From assembly GCA_964426675.1 (NCBI GenBank), contig CAYRRM010000002.1, positions 148,889-212,888 of the forward strand: a stretch of DNA of 64,000 nt, given 5' to 3'. Under the pieces are notes generated by a model. That model was not told the origin of the DNA. It did not search any database and was given only the letters and a program-made list of their open reading frames with translations. Position numbers and translations under genes: made by a program. Of this stretch, positions 1 through 8,443 are shown piece by piece (the stretch's first letter is position 1; every line of letters begins with the position of its first letter). Origin of the DNA: DYMC01 sp035406705. Lineage in GTDB: Bacteria > Verrucomicrobiota > Lentisphaeria > Victivallales > GWF2-50-93.

Positions 1-525
1 CATATCTTTTGAACGGAATTGGATGGTTTTATTATTATCATCTAAAATAATCTGCTTAAAACCTATTTTCTTTAAAGTTTCATTTATTTCATTTTCTGAT
101 GGGAGCTTATTTCTTTTTTTGTAAAATCCCCATAAAAGCATCATTGGCCTTATGGTAATGTCAAAAGCGCCTTCACTTATTTCATGATAGCTCTGACATT
201 CTTTTATTATCGTCCACATTTCATCTGAGCACCTGAATGGCTTGCCATAGGCAGATGAATTTATTTTTGCAACTTCACTATCCATAAAAATACTAAAGCG
301 CCCTTCAATCCTGCGAATTTCATCAACTGCAGAGTTAATAGCATCATTGAGTTTTTCCGTATCTTTACCATAGAGTTTTATTTCCAGAACGGTACCCATT
401 ACCGGAAGATGGACCTGAATAAAATCCAAATCTCCCTTTTTACTATGCAATTTAATAATCAAAATAATGGATAGAAAAAAAATAATGATTATTAATGATA
501 TAAAAATAAAATTTAATTTCTTCAT
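1..525 (-). CDS. apbE: FAD:protein FMN transferase (ApbE), C-terminus cut by window edge
   Basis: ApbE proteins move FMN from FAD onto Thr residues of Nqr/Rnf-type subunits outside the membrane. The reading frame is open from the ATG at 525 through position 1, giving 175 residues with no stop in the window. It begins with a Lys-containing stub and a long Ile/Leu/Phe membrane segment (about residues 5-25) with no lipobox Cys. Family signatures follow: PVMGTVLEIKLYG, then RRIEGRFSIFMDSEVAKIN, then SEGAFDITIRPMMLLWGF, all typical of the ApbE N-terminal half. The catalytic Mg-binding C-terminus lies left of the window. An NqrF-like protein elsewhere in the window (39.2 kb) would fit an Nqr/Rnf context, but no flavinylated subunit is seen here. 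The family call is firm. Confidence 0.88.
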   Translation of the reverse strand, partial: MKKLNFIFISLIIIIFFLSIILIIKLHSKKGDLDFIQVHLPVMGTVLEIKLYGKDTEKLNDAINSAVDEIRRIEGRFSIFMDSEVAKINSSAYGKPFRCSDEMWTIIKECQSYHEISEGAFDITIRPMMLLWGFYKKRNKLPSENEINETLKKIGFKQIILDDNNKTIQFRSKDM

Positions 526-646
526 TGAAATTGTCTTTTTCTTGAAAATAAAATTAACTTTTGTATAAGCCTAAGTTAAATCTTTTTGACATATAAATCA
601 AACTTAAGTATTGTAAATTTCTGAATTAGAGAGGGGGATAATTTTA

Positions 647-888
647 AGGTCTGATGAAAAAAGATTTTTGAGCTTTTTGGCAAAAAGTTTTTCTGCATAT
701 CCCCTATCTGTTCTGAAAATTTTTCTGACTTCGCCGTCGTTTTTTCTTCTTTCTCTCAGTTTTAGACTCAAGTGCAAGGATTCGATGGGACATCTTGATA
801 TTCCTTGCAATTTAAAACATTTTTTGAGAAAATTATACTTATATAGTCAAGTGGTCATATAATATTTTTTGAATTTTTCAGTGAAGCC
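647..888. repeat. Copy 1 of a 243-bp TA-flanked MITE-like element (diverged)
   Basis: First of three copies of the same element (others at 3928 and 12574), with scattered substitutions and one base missing. It is flanked by TA on both sides (645-646 and 889-890). Its ends form an imperfect terminal inverted repeat: GGNTNTGNTGAAAAA at the left against GGCTTCACTGAAAAA on the reverse complement of the right. On the minus strand the left end would encode a transposase-like C-terminus ending in FFS(R/S)(P/D). The copy ends directly at the stop codon of the glycoside hydrolase gene (891). No complete transposase is present, so this looks like a deletion derivative moved in trans. The rest of the 526-890 gap shows nothing else. 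Confidence 0.75.
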
Positions 889-890
889 TA

Positions 891-2522
891 TTATAGTTTC
901 TCTCTTTTTACCTGGTTCATAACTATGTCAGCGTAAAGCGTTGCGCTCCATCCATAATCATGAATTACCTGGTGATATGGACTTTCAAATGGAGCGCATT
1001 TACCCTTTCTTGGGAGTTCTTTGGGGGATTGAGCGCAGCTATCATCATAATATTCATAAAAAACTGCATCCAATTCTACAAATTTTTCTATTTCATCTAT
1101 CGTTCGCTTACGAAGTTCTGTTGCAATATCACTGACTTTATTTCGTTCAAGACCATTAGCTATTAACCAATTTATATTTATCCATACTGGCCCTCGCCAC
1201 ATATCCTTTGAATATCTGGCATCTGATAATGATATTGATGAAATAGGTAATGGTGAAGCAAAATAATTGGGATCCTTTAAGTAGGATATGAGACTCCCTA
1301 ACCTGACCTGATCCACTTCATGACATAGTAATGGCAAAAAACCAGAACTTGCCATTATCGGAGAAAAACTTCTTTTTTCATTATTATAATCAAAATAGAA
1401 TTTCTCCCTCGAATTCCATAGTTTAGCATTAATAAGTTTTACAATACGTTTATACTCTCTTGTCCATTTTTCCGCATCATCATTATAACCTATGCGCTTT
1501 GCGAAATTCGCAAGACATTCACATTCCAATGCAAGATATGAGTTAAAATCTGTAGCAGCCAGAATTTCTGCAGAATCAAAACGAGGGGAATTATCCATTC
1601 CACTTTCACCACTTCTGCAATTTTCATTATTTTCTATGAACCATTCGAGTAAACCGTCAGAATCTTTATCTCTGTTATTCATGTCCCATCGAATATATGC
1701 ACAAAGTGAAGGGTAAAGAGTTTTTATCCAATCATCATCAGGCGCAATCATATCAATAAGAGTTACTCCATATGATAGAATTGGCGGTTGAGTAATATTA
1801 GAACATCCCTCTGGTGACATCATATGTGGAATAAATCCGTCTTCTCTTTGCATATGTAGAACTGCCTCTATAGATTCGCGAGCCATTTTTAAGTCAAAAT
1901 GCCGCCATCCAATCGCATGAAAAACCGAGTCCCATAGCCACATATTTCGATGAGGCCACCTATCTGGAGTTGTCCATCTACAGGCAATTTTCCCTTGCGG
2001 AGAATAAACCTGAGTTTTCATTAACGAAAGAGCTTTTGCAAGAGTTCTTGCTCTTATATGAGAAATTCTTTCTGGTAGTTTTATATCTCTGAGAAATTTG
2101 CTCCTTTTTTTGATAAGATCTTCTATATTTTGTTCGATCAGATTTTTATTAAAATTATCTGCTGATCCTATTAATGTTTTTTCAGCATTTTGCAGAACCT
2201 TTATTTTATCAGAATTTTTTATAAAAATTGGAGTACCAATGAGCAAAAGATGGTCTGAATCTATAAATGCGCCGAGATATTTTCCAGAAGAATGCTTTAG
2301 CTCAAAAAAATCCCCAGCTATCAAATAAGAAACATTATTATCATTATTATGGGATGGAAATTCTATAAAGCATTTTTCAGGCAGAACAATATCTAGTGCA
2401 AATTTTTTCTCAGAAGTTTTTACTACTATTGCAGATGAAAAATTAGTTTTCCCATCAATACCTGAAAATGCAAGTAATTGTCCTGGATTCCAATTTTTTC
2501 TTCTCAACAATTCATAATTCAT
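891..2522 (-). CDS. GH63-like (alpha/alpha)6-barrel glycoside hydrolase, mannosylglycerate hydrolase type
   Basis: Probably hydrolyses an alpha-linked glycoside such as glucosyl- or mannosyl-glycerate or a short alpha-glucan. The 543-residue protein has an N-terminal beta-rich region (1-150) and a catalytic helical barrel. Typical motifs of the GH37/GH63 clan are seen: PDRWPHRNMWLWDSVFHAIG near residue 190, then ESGMDNSPRFD near 305, then SKDMWRGPVWININWL near 435 and YGWSATLY at the end. The Asp in DNSPR and the Glu/Asp of the later barrel are the expected acid and base. No signal peptide is visible, so it is probably cytoplasmic. It stands alone, with the mobile element copy directly after its stop. 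It carries a TGCGAAATTCGCA palindrome at 1500. The exact substrate is not assignable. Confidence 0.8.
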   Translation of the reverse strand: MNYELLRRKNWNPGQLLAFSGIDGKTNFSSAIVVKTSEKKFALDIVLPEKCFIEFPSHNNDNNVSYLIAGDFFELKHSSGKYLGAFIDSDHLLLIGTPIFIKNSDKIKVLQNAEKTLIGSADNFNKNLIEQNIEDLIKKRSKFLRDIKLPERISHIRARTLAKALSLMKTQVYSPQGKIACRWTTPDRWPHRNMWLWDSVFHAIGWRHFDLKMARESIEAVLHMQREDGFIPHMMSPEGCSNITQPPILSYGVTLIDMIAPDDDWIKTLYPSLCAYIRWDMNNRDKDSDGLLEWFIENNENCRSGESGMDNSPRFDSAEILAATDFNSYLALECECLANFAKRIGYNDDAEKWTREYKRIVKLINAKLWNSREKFYFDYNNEKRSFSPIMASSGFLPLLCHEVDQVRLGSLISYLKDPNYFASPLPISSISLSDARYSKDMWRGPVWININWLIANGLERNKVSDIATELRKRTIDEIEKFVELDAVFYEYYDDSCAQSPKELPRKGKCAPFESPYHQVIHDYGWSATLYADIVMNQVKREKL

Positions 2523-2815
2523 AAATACCCCATTTTTACCTTCTAATTAATGTTGTTATAAGTTATAATGAAAATTAAAAAATAAAATTTATCTGACTTT
2601 TTTTGATTAAATTTTTTGTAATATTTGTGCAATGAGATTTTTATATATAAAAAGCGTCTTCAGTTTTCGAAAAATCTGTTGGATATACTGCAAATCTGAT
2701 TTAGCTAATGCATCGCATTATATGATGAAACTATGATTAGATTGAAAAATGGATAATCTAATATTCAGCCAATTTTTCCGCTCTAATCAGCAAAAAAAAT
2801 ATAAATATGTTATGA

Positions 2816-3058
2816 ATAGATAACAGTTTATTTTTAATTTTTGACTGGGTCTTTGAAGATGGTAGCCATTGCAGCAGGCATATGCTTCCAGGAGGAAACC
2901 TGAACTACACAGGTATTTTCCTTGATTTTGCCTCTCTTCACTATCCAGATGAAAAATATAGATTTACGTTGAATTTTTCAGTTGAATTAATAATTTATAC
3001 GATAACTGAACTTGTAAAAATAATAAGTGAACAAATGAAAATATATGTAAACCTCTAA
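2816..3058 (+). pseudogene. Open frame without start codon in the 2523-3062 gap, possible gene remnant
   Basis: The 540-bp gap between the glycoside hydrolase and the NIF3 gene holds one stretch that reads like protein. The frame is open from 2816 to the stop at 3056-3058 and includes FDWVFEDGSHCSRHMLPGG and then NYTGIFLDFASLHYPDEKYR. It has no plausible start codon or ribosome site, and its last third is low-complexity. I do not recognise the family. It could be the end of a lost surface or prepilin-like protein, or chance. The rest of the gap is AT-rich with no further feature that I can support. Confidence 0.2.
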
Positions 3059-3062
3059 ATGT

Positions 3063-3860
3063 ATGAACTATACTGTAAAAGACATTATTAATACTATTAT
3101 AGACTCTATCCCAAACGGAATCAGGCAAAATACTGTAGATACCTTAAAATGCGGAAATCCTGATATGATTGTATCCGGAATTGCTTCAACATTTACTGCA
3201 ACTGTGGAGGTAATAAAACAAGCGGAAATACTCGGAGATAATTTAATAATAACTCATGAACCAACATTTTTTGATCATTATGATGAAGTAGAAAAATGGT
3301 TAGAAAATGATTCCATTGTAGAAAAAAAGAAAAAACTTTTGATTCAAAAAAATATCGCAGTATGGCGTTTCCACGACAATTGGCATAGGAATATTCCGGA
3401 TGGAATTTTAACAGGAATAGTGAAAAAATTAAATTGGCAGAACTATCAGAGTTTAAACGACCCGCGTATTTTTATTAGAAAAGAACAATATTTAAGAGAC
3501 TTAATTGAAGAATTAAAAACTGTTTTTAGAATGAAAACTATCAGAGTAATAGGAAACCCTGACAATAAAATAAAAAAAATTGCTCTGATATTAGGGGCAT
3601 ATGGTGGACAATACCAAATTAAATTTATTTCAGAACACCCCGAGATTGATGCGGTTGTTTGCGGGGAAACTGTTGAATGGCAGACTTGTGAATATATTCG
3701 TGATTCAGCATCTCTGGGGCGGAAAATTTCTTTAATAATTCTTGGACACGCTCTGAGTGAACAGGAAGGAATGAACTATCTTGTGGAATGGCTAAAACCA
3801 AAATTTGCAGGACTTCCTATCCATTATATTGAAGTACCTGATCTATTTTCTTTCTTTTAA
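3063..3860 (+). CDS. NIF3-like dinuclear metal-binding protein
   Basis: NIF3 family proteins (GTP cyclohydrolase I type 2 homologues) form toroids with a two-metal site; their cellular role is not settled. The 265-residue length matches the single-domain form. Supporting motifs are the N-terminal helix start with VSGIASTFTATVEVIKQAE, the metal site LIITHEPTFFDH (His plus downstream His/Asp), the central VWRFHDNWH, and the C-terminal metal motif LGHALSEQEGMNYLVEWL. The gene stands alone; the start ATG at 3063 gives the expected N-terminus although no strong Shine-Dalgarno is seen. It is followed by a gap to 4343 that contains mobile element copy 2. Confidence 0.85.
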   Translation: MNYTVKDIINTIIDSIPNGIRQNTVDTLKCGNPDMIVSGIASTFTATVEVIKQAEILGDNLIITHEPTFFDHYDEVEKWLENDSIVEKKKKLLIQKNIAVWRFHDNWHRNIPDGILTGIVKKLNWQNYQSLNDPRIFIRKEQYLRDLIEELKTVFRMKTIRVIGNPDNKIKKIALILGAYGGQYQIKFISEHPEIDAVVCGETVEWQTCEYIRDSASLGRKISLIILGHALSEQEGMNYLVEWLKPKFAGLPIHYIEVPDLFSFF

Positions 3861-3927
3861 CCTAAAAAAAGCAATTGGGCGCATTTTCCTTAGATAACCA
3901 AGCAGCGAGAAGAAACTGTAGTAACTA

Positions 3928-4170
3928 GGGTCTGCTGAAAAAAGATCTTTGAGTTTTTGGGCGAAAAGTTTTTCTGCATATCCCCTATATTTTTTGAAAA
4001 TTTTTCTGGCTTTGCCGTTGTTTTTTCTTGTTTCTCTCAGTTTTAGGCTCAAGTGCAAGGTTTTTGAAGGGACATCTTGATATTCCTTGCAATTTAAAAC
4101 ATTTTTTGAGAAAATTATACTTATATAGTCAAGTGGTTATATAATATTTTTTGAATTTTTCAGTGAAGCC
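3928..4170. repeat. Copy 2 of the 243-bp TA-flanked MITE-like element
   Basis: Identical over 243 bp, by eye, to the copy at 12574-12816 and in the same orientation. TA flanks both ends (3926-3927 and 4171-4172), which fits insertion into and duplication of a TA dinucleotide. The left end begins GGGTCTGCTGAAAAA and the right end is the reverse complement of GGCTTCACTGAAAAA, 11 of 15 positions matching. The minus-strand frame through the left end finishes FFSAD or FFSRP depending on phase, as in C-termini of some DDE transposases. Together with copy 3 it brackets the sulfatase cassette. Nothing else is supported in 3861-4343. Confidence 0.8.
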
Positions 4171-4343
4171 TATATTAGCCTGATAGTCGTAGAATAGTCT
4201 GGCAAATTTATTGAGGACATATTCTTGAAATATGCTTTCACTTCTTTTACAGTCATCGCAAAGATTTAGAGAACATGACGTTTTATAGGGAGCATTTTAT
4301 TATTTATATTGAAATTTTTGTTTTATTATTATCAATGTTTCAT

Positions 4344-5954
4344 TTACTTCTGGAATTCTGCGAATTTCCCTGGCAATTTTGACAAAATGGACTTTAGTTT
4401 ATCTTTCATTTCTGCCAATTTAGCCGCATATTGTTCGTTATTTGCAAGGTTATTTTGCTCATTTGGATCTTTAGATAAATCGTAGAGTTGGTCTTTATCA
4501 TAATATGCTGGGTATTGTTCCATGGAAGCATGTTCCGCTCCTCCTCCGCCTGGAATTAGTGACACGTGGCTGAAAGGTTGGGAAGGATCGTCAGTAAACC
4601 ATCTTTTGTCATATTCTTTCTGTTTCTTATTGAAATCTTCAAGGATTTTTCTTCTCTCCTCTAATGTCATTTTTTCAGCGTATTCTGGATATCTAAGGGC
4701 GATATATTTCCAATTTCCCATTCTAATTGCCCTTGTGTAACCGATTTCGAAGTATAGCGAGTCATGAATTTCCTTTTTTTCACCATTTAGCAATGGCAAA
4801 AAAGATTTTCCATCGAAGTTATACATGGAAGGATCTATTCCAGCCATATCGAGAATGGTTGGGGTGAAGTCTATATTGGAAATGAGGCCGTTATTTTTTT
4901 TTCCGCAAGGGAATCCTCCTTCTTTCCATATGATACTGGGACAGGATACCCCACCTTGATATACGGTCCCTTTTGATTTCTGTCCATGGTCGGTGAAAAA
5001 GAATATAATTGTTTTGTTAAGTATTTTTTTCTCTTCGAGTTTTTTTAAAATTGCTCCGATGGCATCATCCAGCCACAAAATATTGGCACGCCCATCATTT
5101 TGCTGAATTCCTGCATCTTTCAGGCGTTTTGGGATACTACTTCTTGGAGGTTGTACATTCGGTGCCTTAGCGAGTATTCCATCTGCGGTGGCGAGAGGAT
5201 CAGCATTCCACGAACGTTTTGCTTCACCCGGTCCATGAGGGATGCTTGTTGCAAAATAGAGGAAAAATGGTTTTTCAGCATTTTGGTCGATAAAGTTCAA
5301 AGCACCTTCAGTTATCCAATCCTGATTATGAACAGCCAATTCCTTTGGTCCATTGCTTTCAGGATTGTGATGATATAGTCTTTCTGCAAAATCAAAACCA
5401 ACTCTATTGAAAGCGTTTCTTAACGCGATTTTATTTTTATCAAGTTGCTCTTTTATTTTAGGATCTCTTGGATTGGAATTGTATGGGAGTTTAACCCATT
5501 CGTTACATTCCACGACATGATTTTTTCCGACAGCGCCAGTAGTATATCCATGTGCTTTGAGGAGTTTAGGTAAGGTAATAGTATCAGGCAATATAAATGT
5601 GTTCCATCCTACATTTGTTACTTCACCTTTGCCAATACTTTTCATGAACATCTCATTTTTTGCCCTTGAGGCATATTGACCGGTAAGGCATGAGTAGCGA
5701 CTTGGAGTGCAAACTGATGAAGAAACGTGTTGCCCATACATAACAGTTCCCTCCGCTGCCAGACGATCTATATTTGGAGTGAGATTCAATCCCTTACCCT
5801 CTGGAAGACAGTTAAAGTGGTACGGTTGCATATCATCTATTATGAAGAAAATGAAGTTTGGTTTATTCTGTGAAACTTCTGTTGAATCTATTTGTGTTGA
5901 CGTGAGAGTACTAAGAATTAAAGAGACGGAATTGAAAATTGTTTTTGTATTCAT
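4344..5954 (-). CDS. Secreted formylglycine-dependent sulfatase (CTPSR type)
   Basis: Hydrolyses sulfate esters, probably on a polysaccharide or its fragments, outside the cytoplasm. The 536-residue protein starts with a short signal-like segment (about 1-25). The metal-binding NFIFFIIDDMQPYH lies near residue 33. The formylglycine motif VCTPSRYSCLTG has the Cys at residue 82, and VGKNHVVE supplies a conserved Lys/His. FFFTDHGQKSKGTVYQGG is the second Asp/His metal set, and YDLSKDPNEQNNLA is the C-terminal subdomain. It is the last gene of a five- or six-gene leftward operon, 18 bp after the LamG gene. Cys-type sulfatases need a formylglycine-generating or anaerobic sulfatase-maturing enzyme; none is in the window. 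Substrate unknown. Confidence 0.92.
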   Translation of the reverse strand: MNTKTIFNSVSLILSTLTSTQIDSTEVSQNKPNFIFFIIDDMQPYHFNCLPEGKGLNLTPNIDRLAAEGTVMYGQHVSSSVCTPSRYSCLTGQYASRAKNEMFMKSIGKGEVTNVGWNTFILPDTITLPKLLKAHGYTTGAVGKNHVVECNEWVKLPYNSNPRDPKIKEQLDKNKIALRNAFNRVGFDFAERLYHHNPESNGPKELAVHNQDWITEGALNFIDQNAEKPFFLYFATSIPHGPGEAKRSWNADPLATADGILAKAPNVQPPRSSIPKRLKDAGIQQNDGRANILWLDDAIGAILKKLEEKKILNKTIIFFFTDHGQKSKGTVYQGGVSCPSIIWKEGGFPCGKKNNGLISNIDFTPTILDMAGIDPSMYNFDGKSFLPLLNGEKKEIHDSLYFEIGYTRAIRMGNWKYIALRYPEYAEKMTLEERRKILEDFNKKQKEYDKRWFTDDPSQPFSHVSLIPGGGGAEHASMEQYPAYYDKDQLYDLSKDPNEQNNLANNEQYAAKLAEMKDKLKSILSKLPGKFAEFQK

Positions 5955-5972
5955 TTTATTTTCCTTCTTTTT

Positions 5973-6899
5973 TTAATTTTTTTCAATGAATAGTTTAATT
6001 GCTTTTCCAAATTTTCCTTTAACTATTTCACAGGGGCCATATACGATACCCTGAACTTTTTTCGTAGGATTACTTTTTCCGGATTCTTCAAGTTGTGATT
6101 TTAGTAGGTCATTTTTACTCCAATTTTTCTTTTTTATGAGGACATTCTCGAAATTATCGAAGAGAAGGGTGTTTTCGTCTTCTTTTAATCCGTTTTCAAA
6201 GGCACTTTTTATCTCATCAGGAGTTCTGACAGTTTTTGATATTCTGAAACAGTCTATGGCTCCTATTCCGCCGCTGTTTCTAATGTTGTTTTTATCTTTT
6301 CCATCATCATCCTTTTCTGAGTAATCGGTTTGTGCGTCCCCTATCTTTATTATAGTATTGTCAGAAAATGTTGGAAAATCTATTTTTTCAGTGTGAGACT
6401 TGATAAGTTTTCCATCCAAATAGATTTGCAAGCAACATTCACTACCGTTGAATTTCCATGTGAGCGCGACATAGTGCCACTCATTCATATTGAGTGAAAT
6501 ATCTTTTCCTTGGTGGCATGACAATGGCTTGATCAAGGTGTCAGCTATATTCGTCCGTATTGCGAGATTCTCCTTATGATTTGCGTATTTGAAGTTGAAG
6601 TATTCCTGTCCGGCTGATTTTCTGTCTTTTCCCTTTCCTTTTCCCGATGAACTGTTGCCAGAGTCAGGGGCATCGCACACCAGCATGAAGACAAGCATTC
6701 GTCGTGATGACGATGCTATGGAGAAGGTATTAGGATTAGCGTCGAGTCTGAACCATGTTTCAAAGGTTCCTTGTTCCGGATTGATGTTTTTTTTCGCATC
6801 ATATCTGACTTCTCCACAGTAATATTCAGCACGAATAGTGAGGGACAAGAGAATAGTTAATATCAATGCTGTTGTACCTATTTGGTGTTTCATTTGCAA
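5973..6899 (-). CDS. Secreted LamG/concanavalin A-like domain protein
   Basis: A 308-residue protein with an N-terminal signal peptide (basic start, hydrophobic core about 7-21, possible cleavage after IRA) and one LamG-like jelly-roll. Signatures are GTFETWFRLD near residue 43, NEWHYVALTWKFNGSECCLQ and IYLDGKLIKSH in the middle, and GAIDCFRISKTVRTPDEI near 220. Such domains bind or present glycans. It sits between two sulfatase genes (6 bp and 18 bp away) in the same operon, so a role in holding the sulfated substrate is a reasonable inference. A short Ser/Gly/Lys-rich insert occurs near residues 80-95. No catalytic residues can be named. Confidence 0.75.
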   Translation of the reverse strand: MQMKHQIGTTALILTILLSLTIRAEYYCGEVRYDAKKNINPEQGTFETWFRLDANPNTFSIASSSRRMLVFMLVCDAPDSGNSSSGKGKGKDRKSAGQEYFNFKYANHKENLAIRTNIADTLIKPLSCHQGKDISLNMNEWHYVALTWKFNGSECCLQIYLDGKLIKSHTEKIDFPTFSDNTIIKIGDAQTDYSEKDDDGKDKNNIRNSGGIGAIDCFRISKTVRTPDEIKSAFENGLKEDENTLLFDNFENVLIKKKNWSKNDLLKSQLEESGKSNPTKKVQGIVYGPCEIVKGKFGKAIKLFIEKN

Positions 6900-6904
6900 T
6901 GCTC

Positions 6905-8443
6905 CTATTTTTCCTTTTGGTCAAAGAAAGCCTTCATATATTGCCTATGTTCCGACAAAATGGCTTCGTACCCCGCGTCATTTTGTCTGCTGATTGTTTC
7001 GAGAGGATCATTTCGATAGTCATAGAGTTCTTCAGCAACAGGGATGAGTGACTCTGGAGCACCATTTTTTTCATCCCAAGGTAACCAAGCAGTGTATCTA
7101 ATATTATCGGATCTGAAAGAATATCCCATCACTTTTTTTCCTTTGTTCACTCGTGGATACTGACTGACTGCGAATTTAGTGATACCAACATCTGGTTTTT
7201 TCAATAACGCAATAAGGCTTTTTCCTTCAAGATATTTTGGTTTGTTCAAACCAACTAGATCGCATAAAGTGGGAAAGATATCGATGAATTCTGAGGGGCA
7301 ATCTGTTTTTGATCCTCTGGTCACTCCCGGTGCTGAAATTATGAGAGGTGCTCTGGCTGCCTGCTCGAAATTTGTGTGTTTGCACCACATTCCATGATCT
7401 CCTAGATGCCATCCATGATCTCCCCACAGTACGATGATGGTGTTAGTATCGAGTTTTAGTTTTTTCAGTTCTTCCACTAATTTTAATATTTGAGCGTCAA
7501 TGTAAGAAACGCATGCATAATAACCATGGATTAATTCCTTTTGTTTTTCAAGAGGTAAAGGTTGATTCAGATCGACTGTTATATCGGAGTAGCCGTTACG
7601 TAATTCAAGTCCTGGTTGGAAGGCAAAATCAGGGGCATTGAGGGAATGCTTTTGGAATTCAGCTACTTTTATGTTTTCCCTTTTGTATAAATCCCAATAC
7701 TTCTTTGGTGCGACAAAAGGCAGGTGTGGCTTTTTGAATCCGACAACGATCATAAACGGTTTATCTTTTGAAGACAGTTGTCTTAGCAAGGAGATAGCCT
7801 TTTTTGCTATGGCGCCATCGGAATATGCATCATCCGGTAGGTCAAGACATTCAGTACTAAAACGCACACCTTTCCTCTTCAATATGCCTTTAGGATATTT
7901 TTTCTTTGAATTCTTTAGAGCCTCATTGTAAATTGCTCTTATCTCTGGAGACTGGTATTCTCCCTCTACAGGTTTTTCCATGTTTTCATTGTATTCAAGA
8001 TCGTAGGTTTGGACATATGGTACGGTCCATCTTCCTTGGTCTTCATGATGGTATATCTTGCCTACTGCTGCTGTGATGTATCCATTTTTAGCAAAGAATT
8101 CCTCAATCGTTTCCACTTCGGGCTTCACTTCTCTGAGTTTTGTATTAAGATCCCATACTTTTGTGCTGTCTGGGCGTAGCCCTGACATCAAACTTGCTCG
8201 TGATGGTGCGCAGACTGCCTGTTGGCACTGGTTATTAAAAAATATCATACCTGATGCGGCGATAGAATCTATTGCAGGGGTGATTGCAATTGTGTCACCA
8301 TAGCATGCCAAATTTGGTTTTAAATCGTCCACTGCGATCATAAGAATATTGGTTTTTTGCATATTTTCGCCGTTGCAAGTTGTTGCTAGGTGGATTCCTA
8401 TTCCAGTGAAAGCCATACTATAGAGAAGTCTGATTTTATTCAT
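6905..8443 (-). CDS. Secreted sulfatase, iduronate-2-sulfatase-like
   Basis: A sulfatase of the IDS-like subgroup, 512 residues. The formylglycine motif is AVCAPSRASLMSGLRPDST with Cys78, followed by VWDLNTKLRE and AAVGKIYHHED, a combination typical of iduronate-2-sulfatase-like enzymes. LWGDHGWHLGDHGMWCKHTN gives the second metal site and the substrate-facing His/Lys. The N-terminus is signal-like. The start overlaps the previous gene's stop by four bases (ATGA), so the two are probably translationally coupled. IDS-like PVC sulfatases act on varied algal or host glycans, so glycosaminoglycan specificity is possible but not shown. Downstream comes the LamG protein after 5 bp. Confidence 0.92.
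   Translation of the reverse strand: MNKIRLLYSMAFTGIGIHLATTCNGENMQKTNILMIAVDDLKPNLACYGDTIAITPAIDSIAASGMIFFNNQCQQAVCAPSRASLMSGLRPDSTKVWDLNTKLREVKPEVETIEEFFAKNGYITAAVGKIYHHEDQGRWTVPYVQTYDLEYNENMEKPVEGEYQSPEIRAIYNEALKNSKKKYPKGILKRKGVRFSTECLDLPDDAYSDGAIAKKAISLLRQLSSKDKPFMIVVGFKKPHLPFVAPKKYWDLYKRENIKVAEFQKHSLNAPDFAFQPGLELRNGYSDITVDLNQPLPLEKQKELIHGYYACVSYIDAQILKLVEELKKLKLDTNTIIVLWGDHGWHLGDHGMWCKHTNFEQAARAPLIISAPGVTRGSKTDCPSEFIDIFPTLCDLVGLNKPKYLEGKSLIALLKKPDVGITKFAVSQYPRVNKGKKVMGYSFRSDNIRYTAWLPWDEKNGAPESLIPVAEELYDYRNDPLETISRQNDAGYEAILSEHRQYMKAFFDQKEK

Noticed and set aside
604..862. Short frames on both strands within the first mobile element copy
   Set aside because: They are fragments of a transposase end within a non-autonomous element, not genes.
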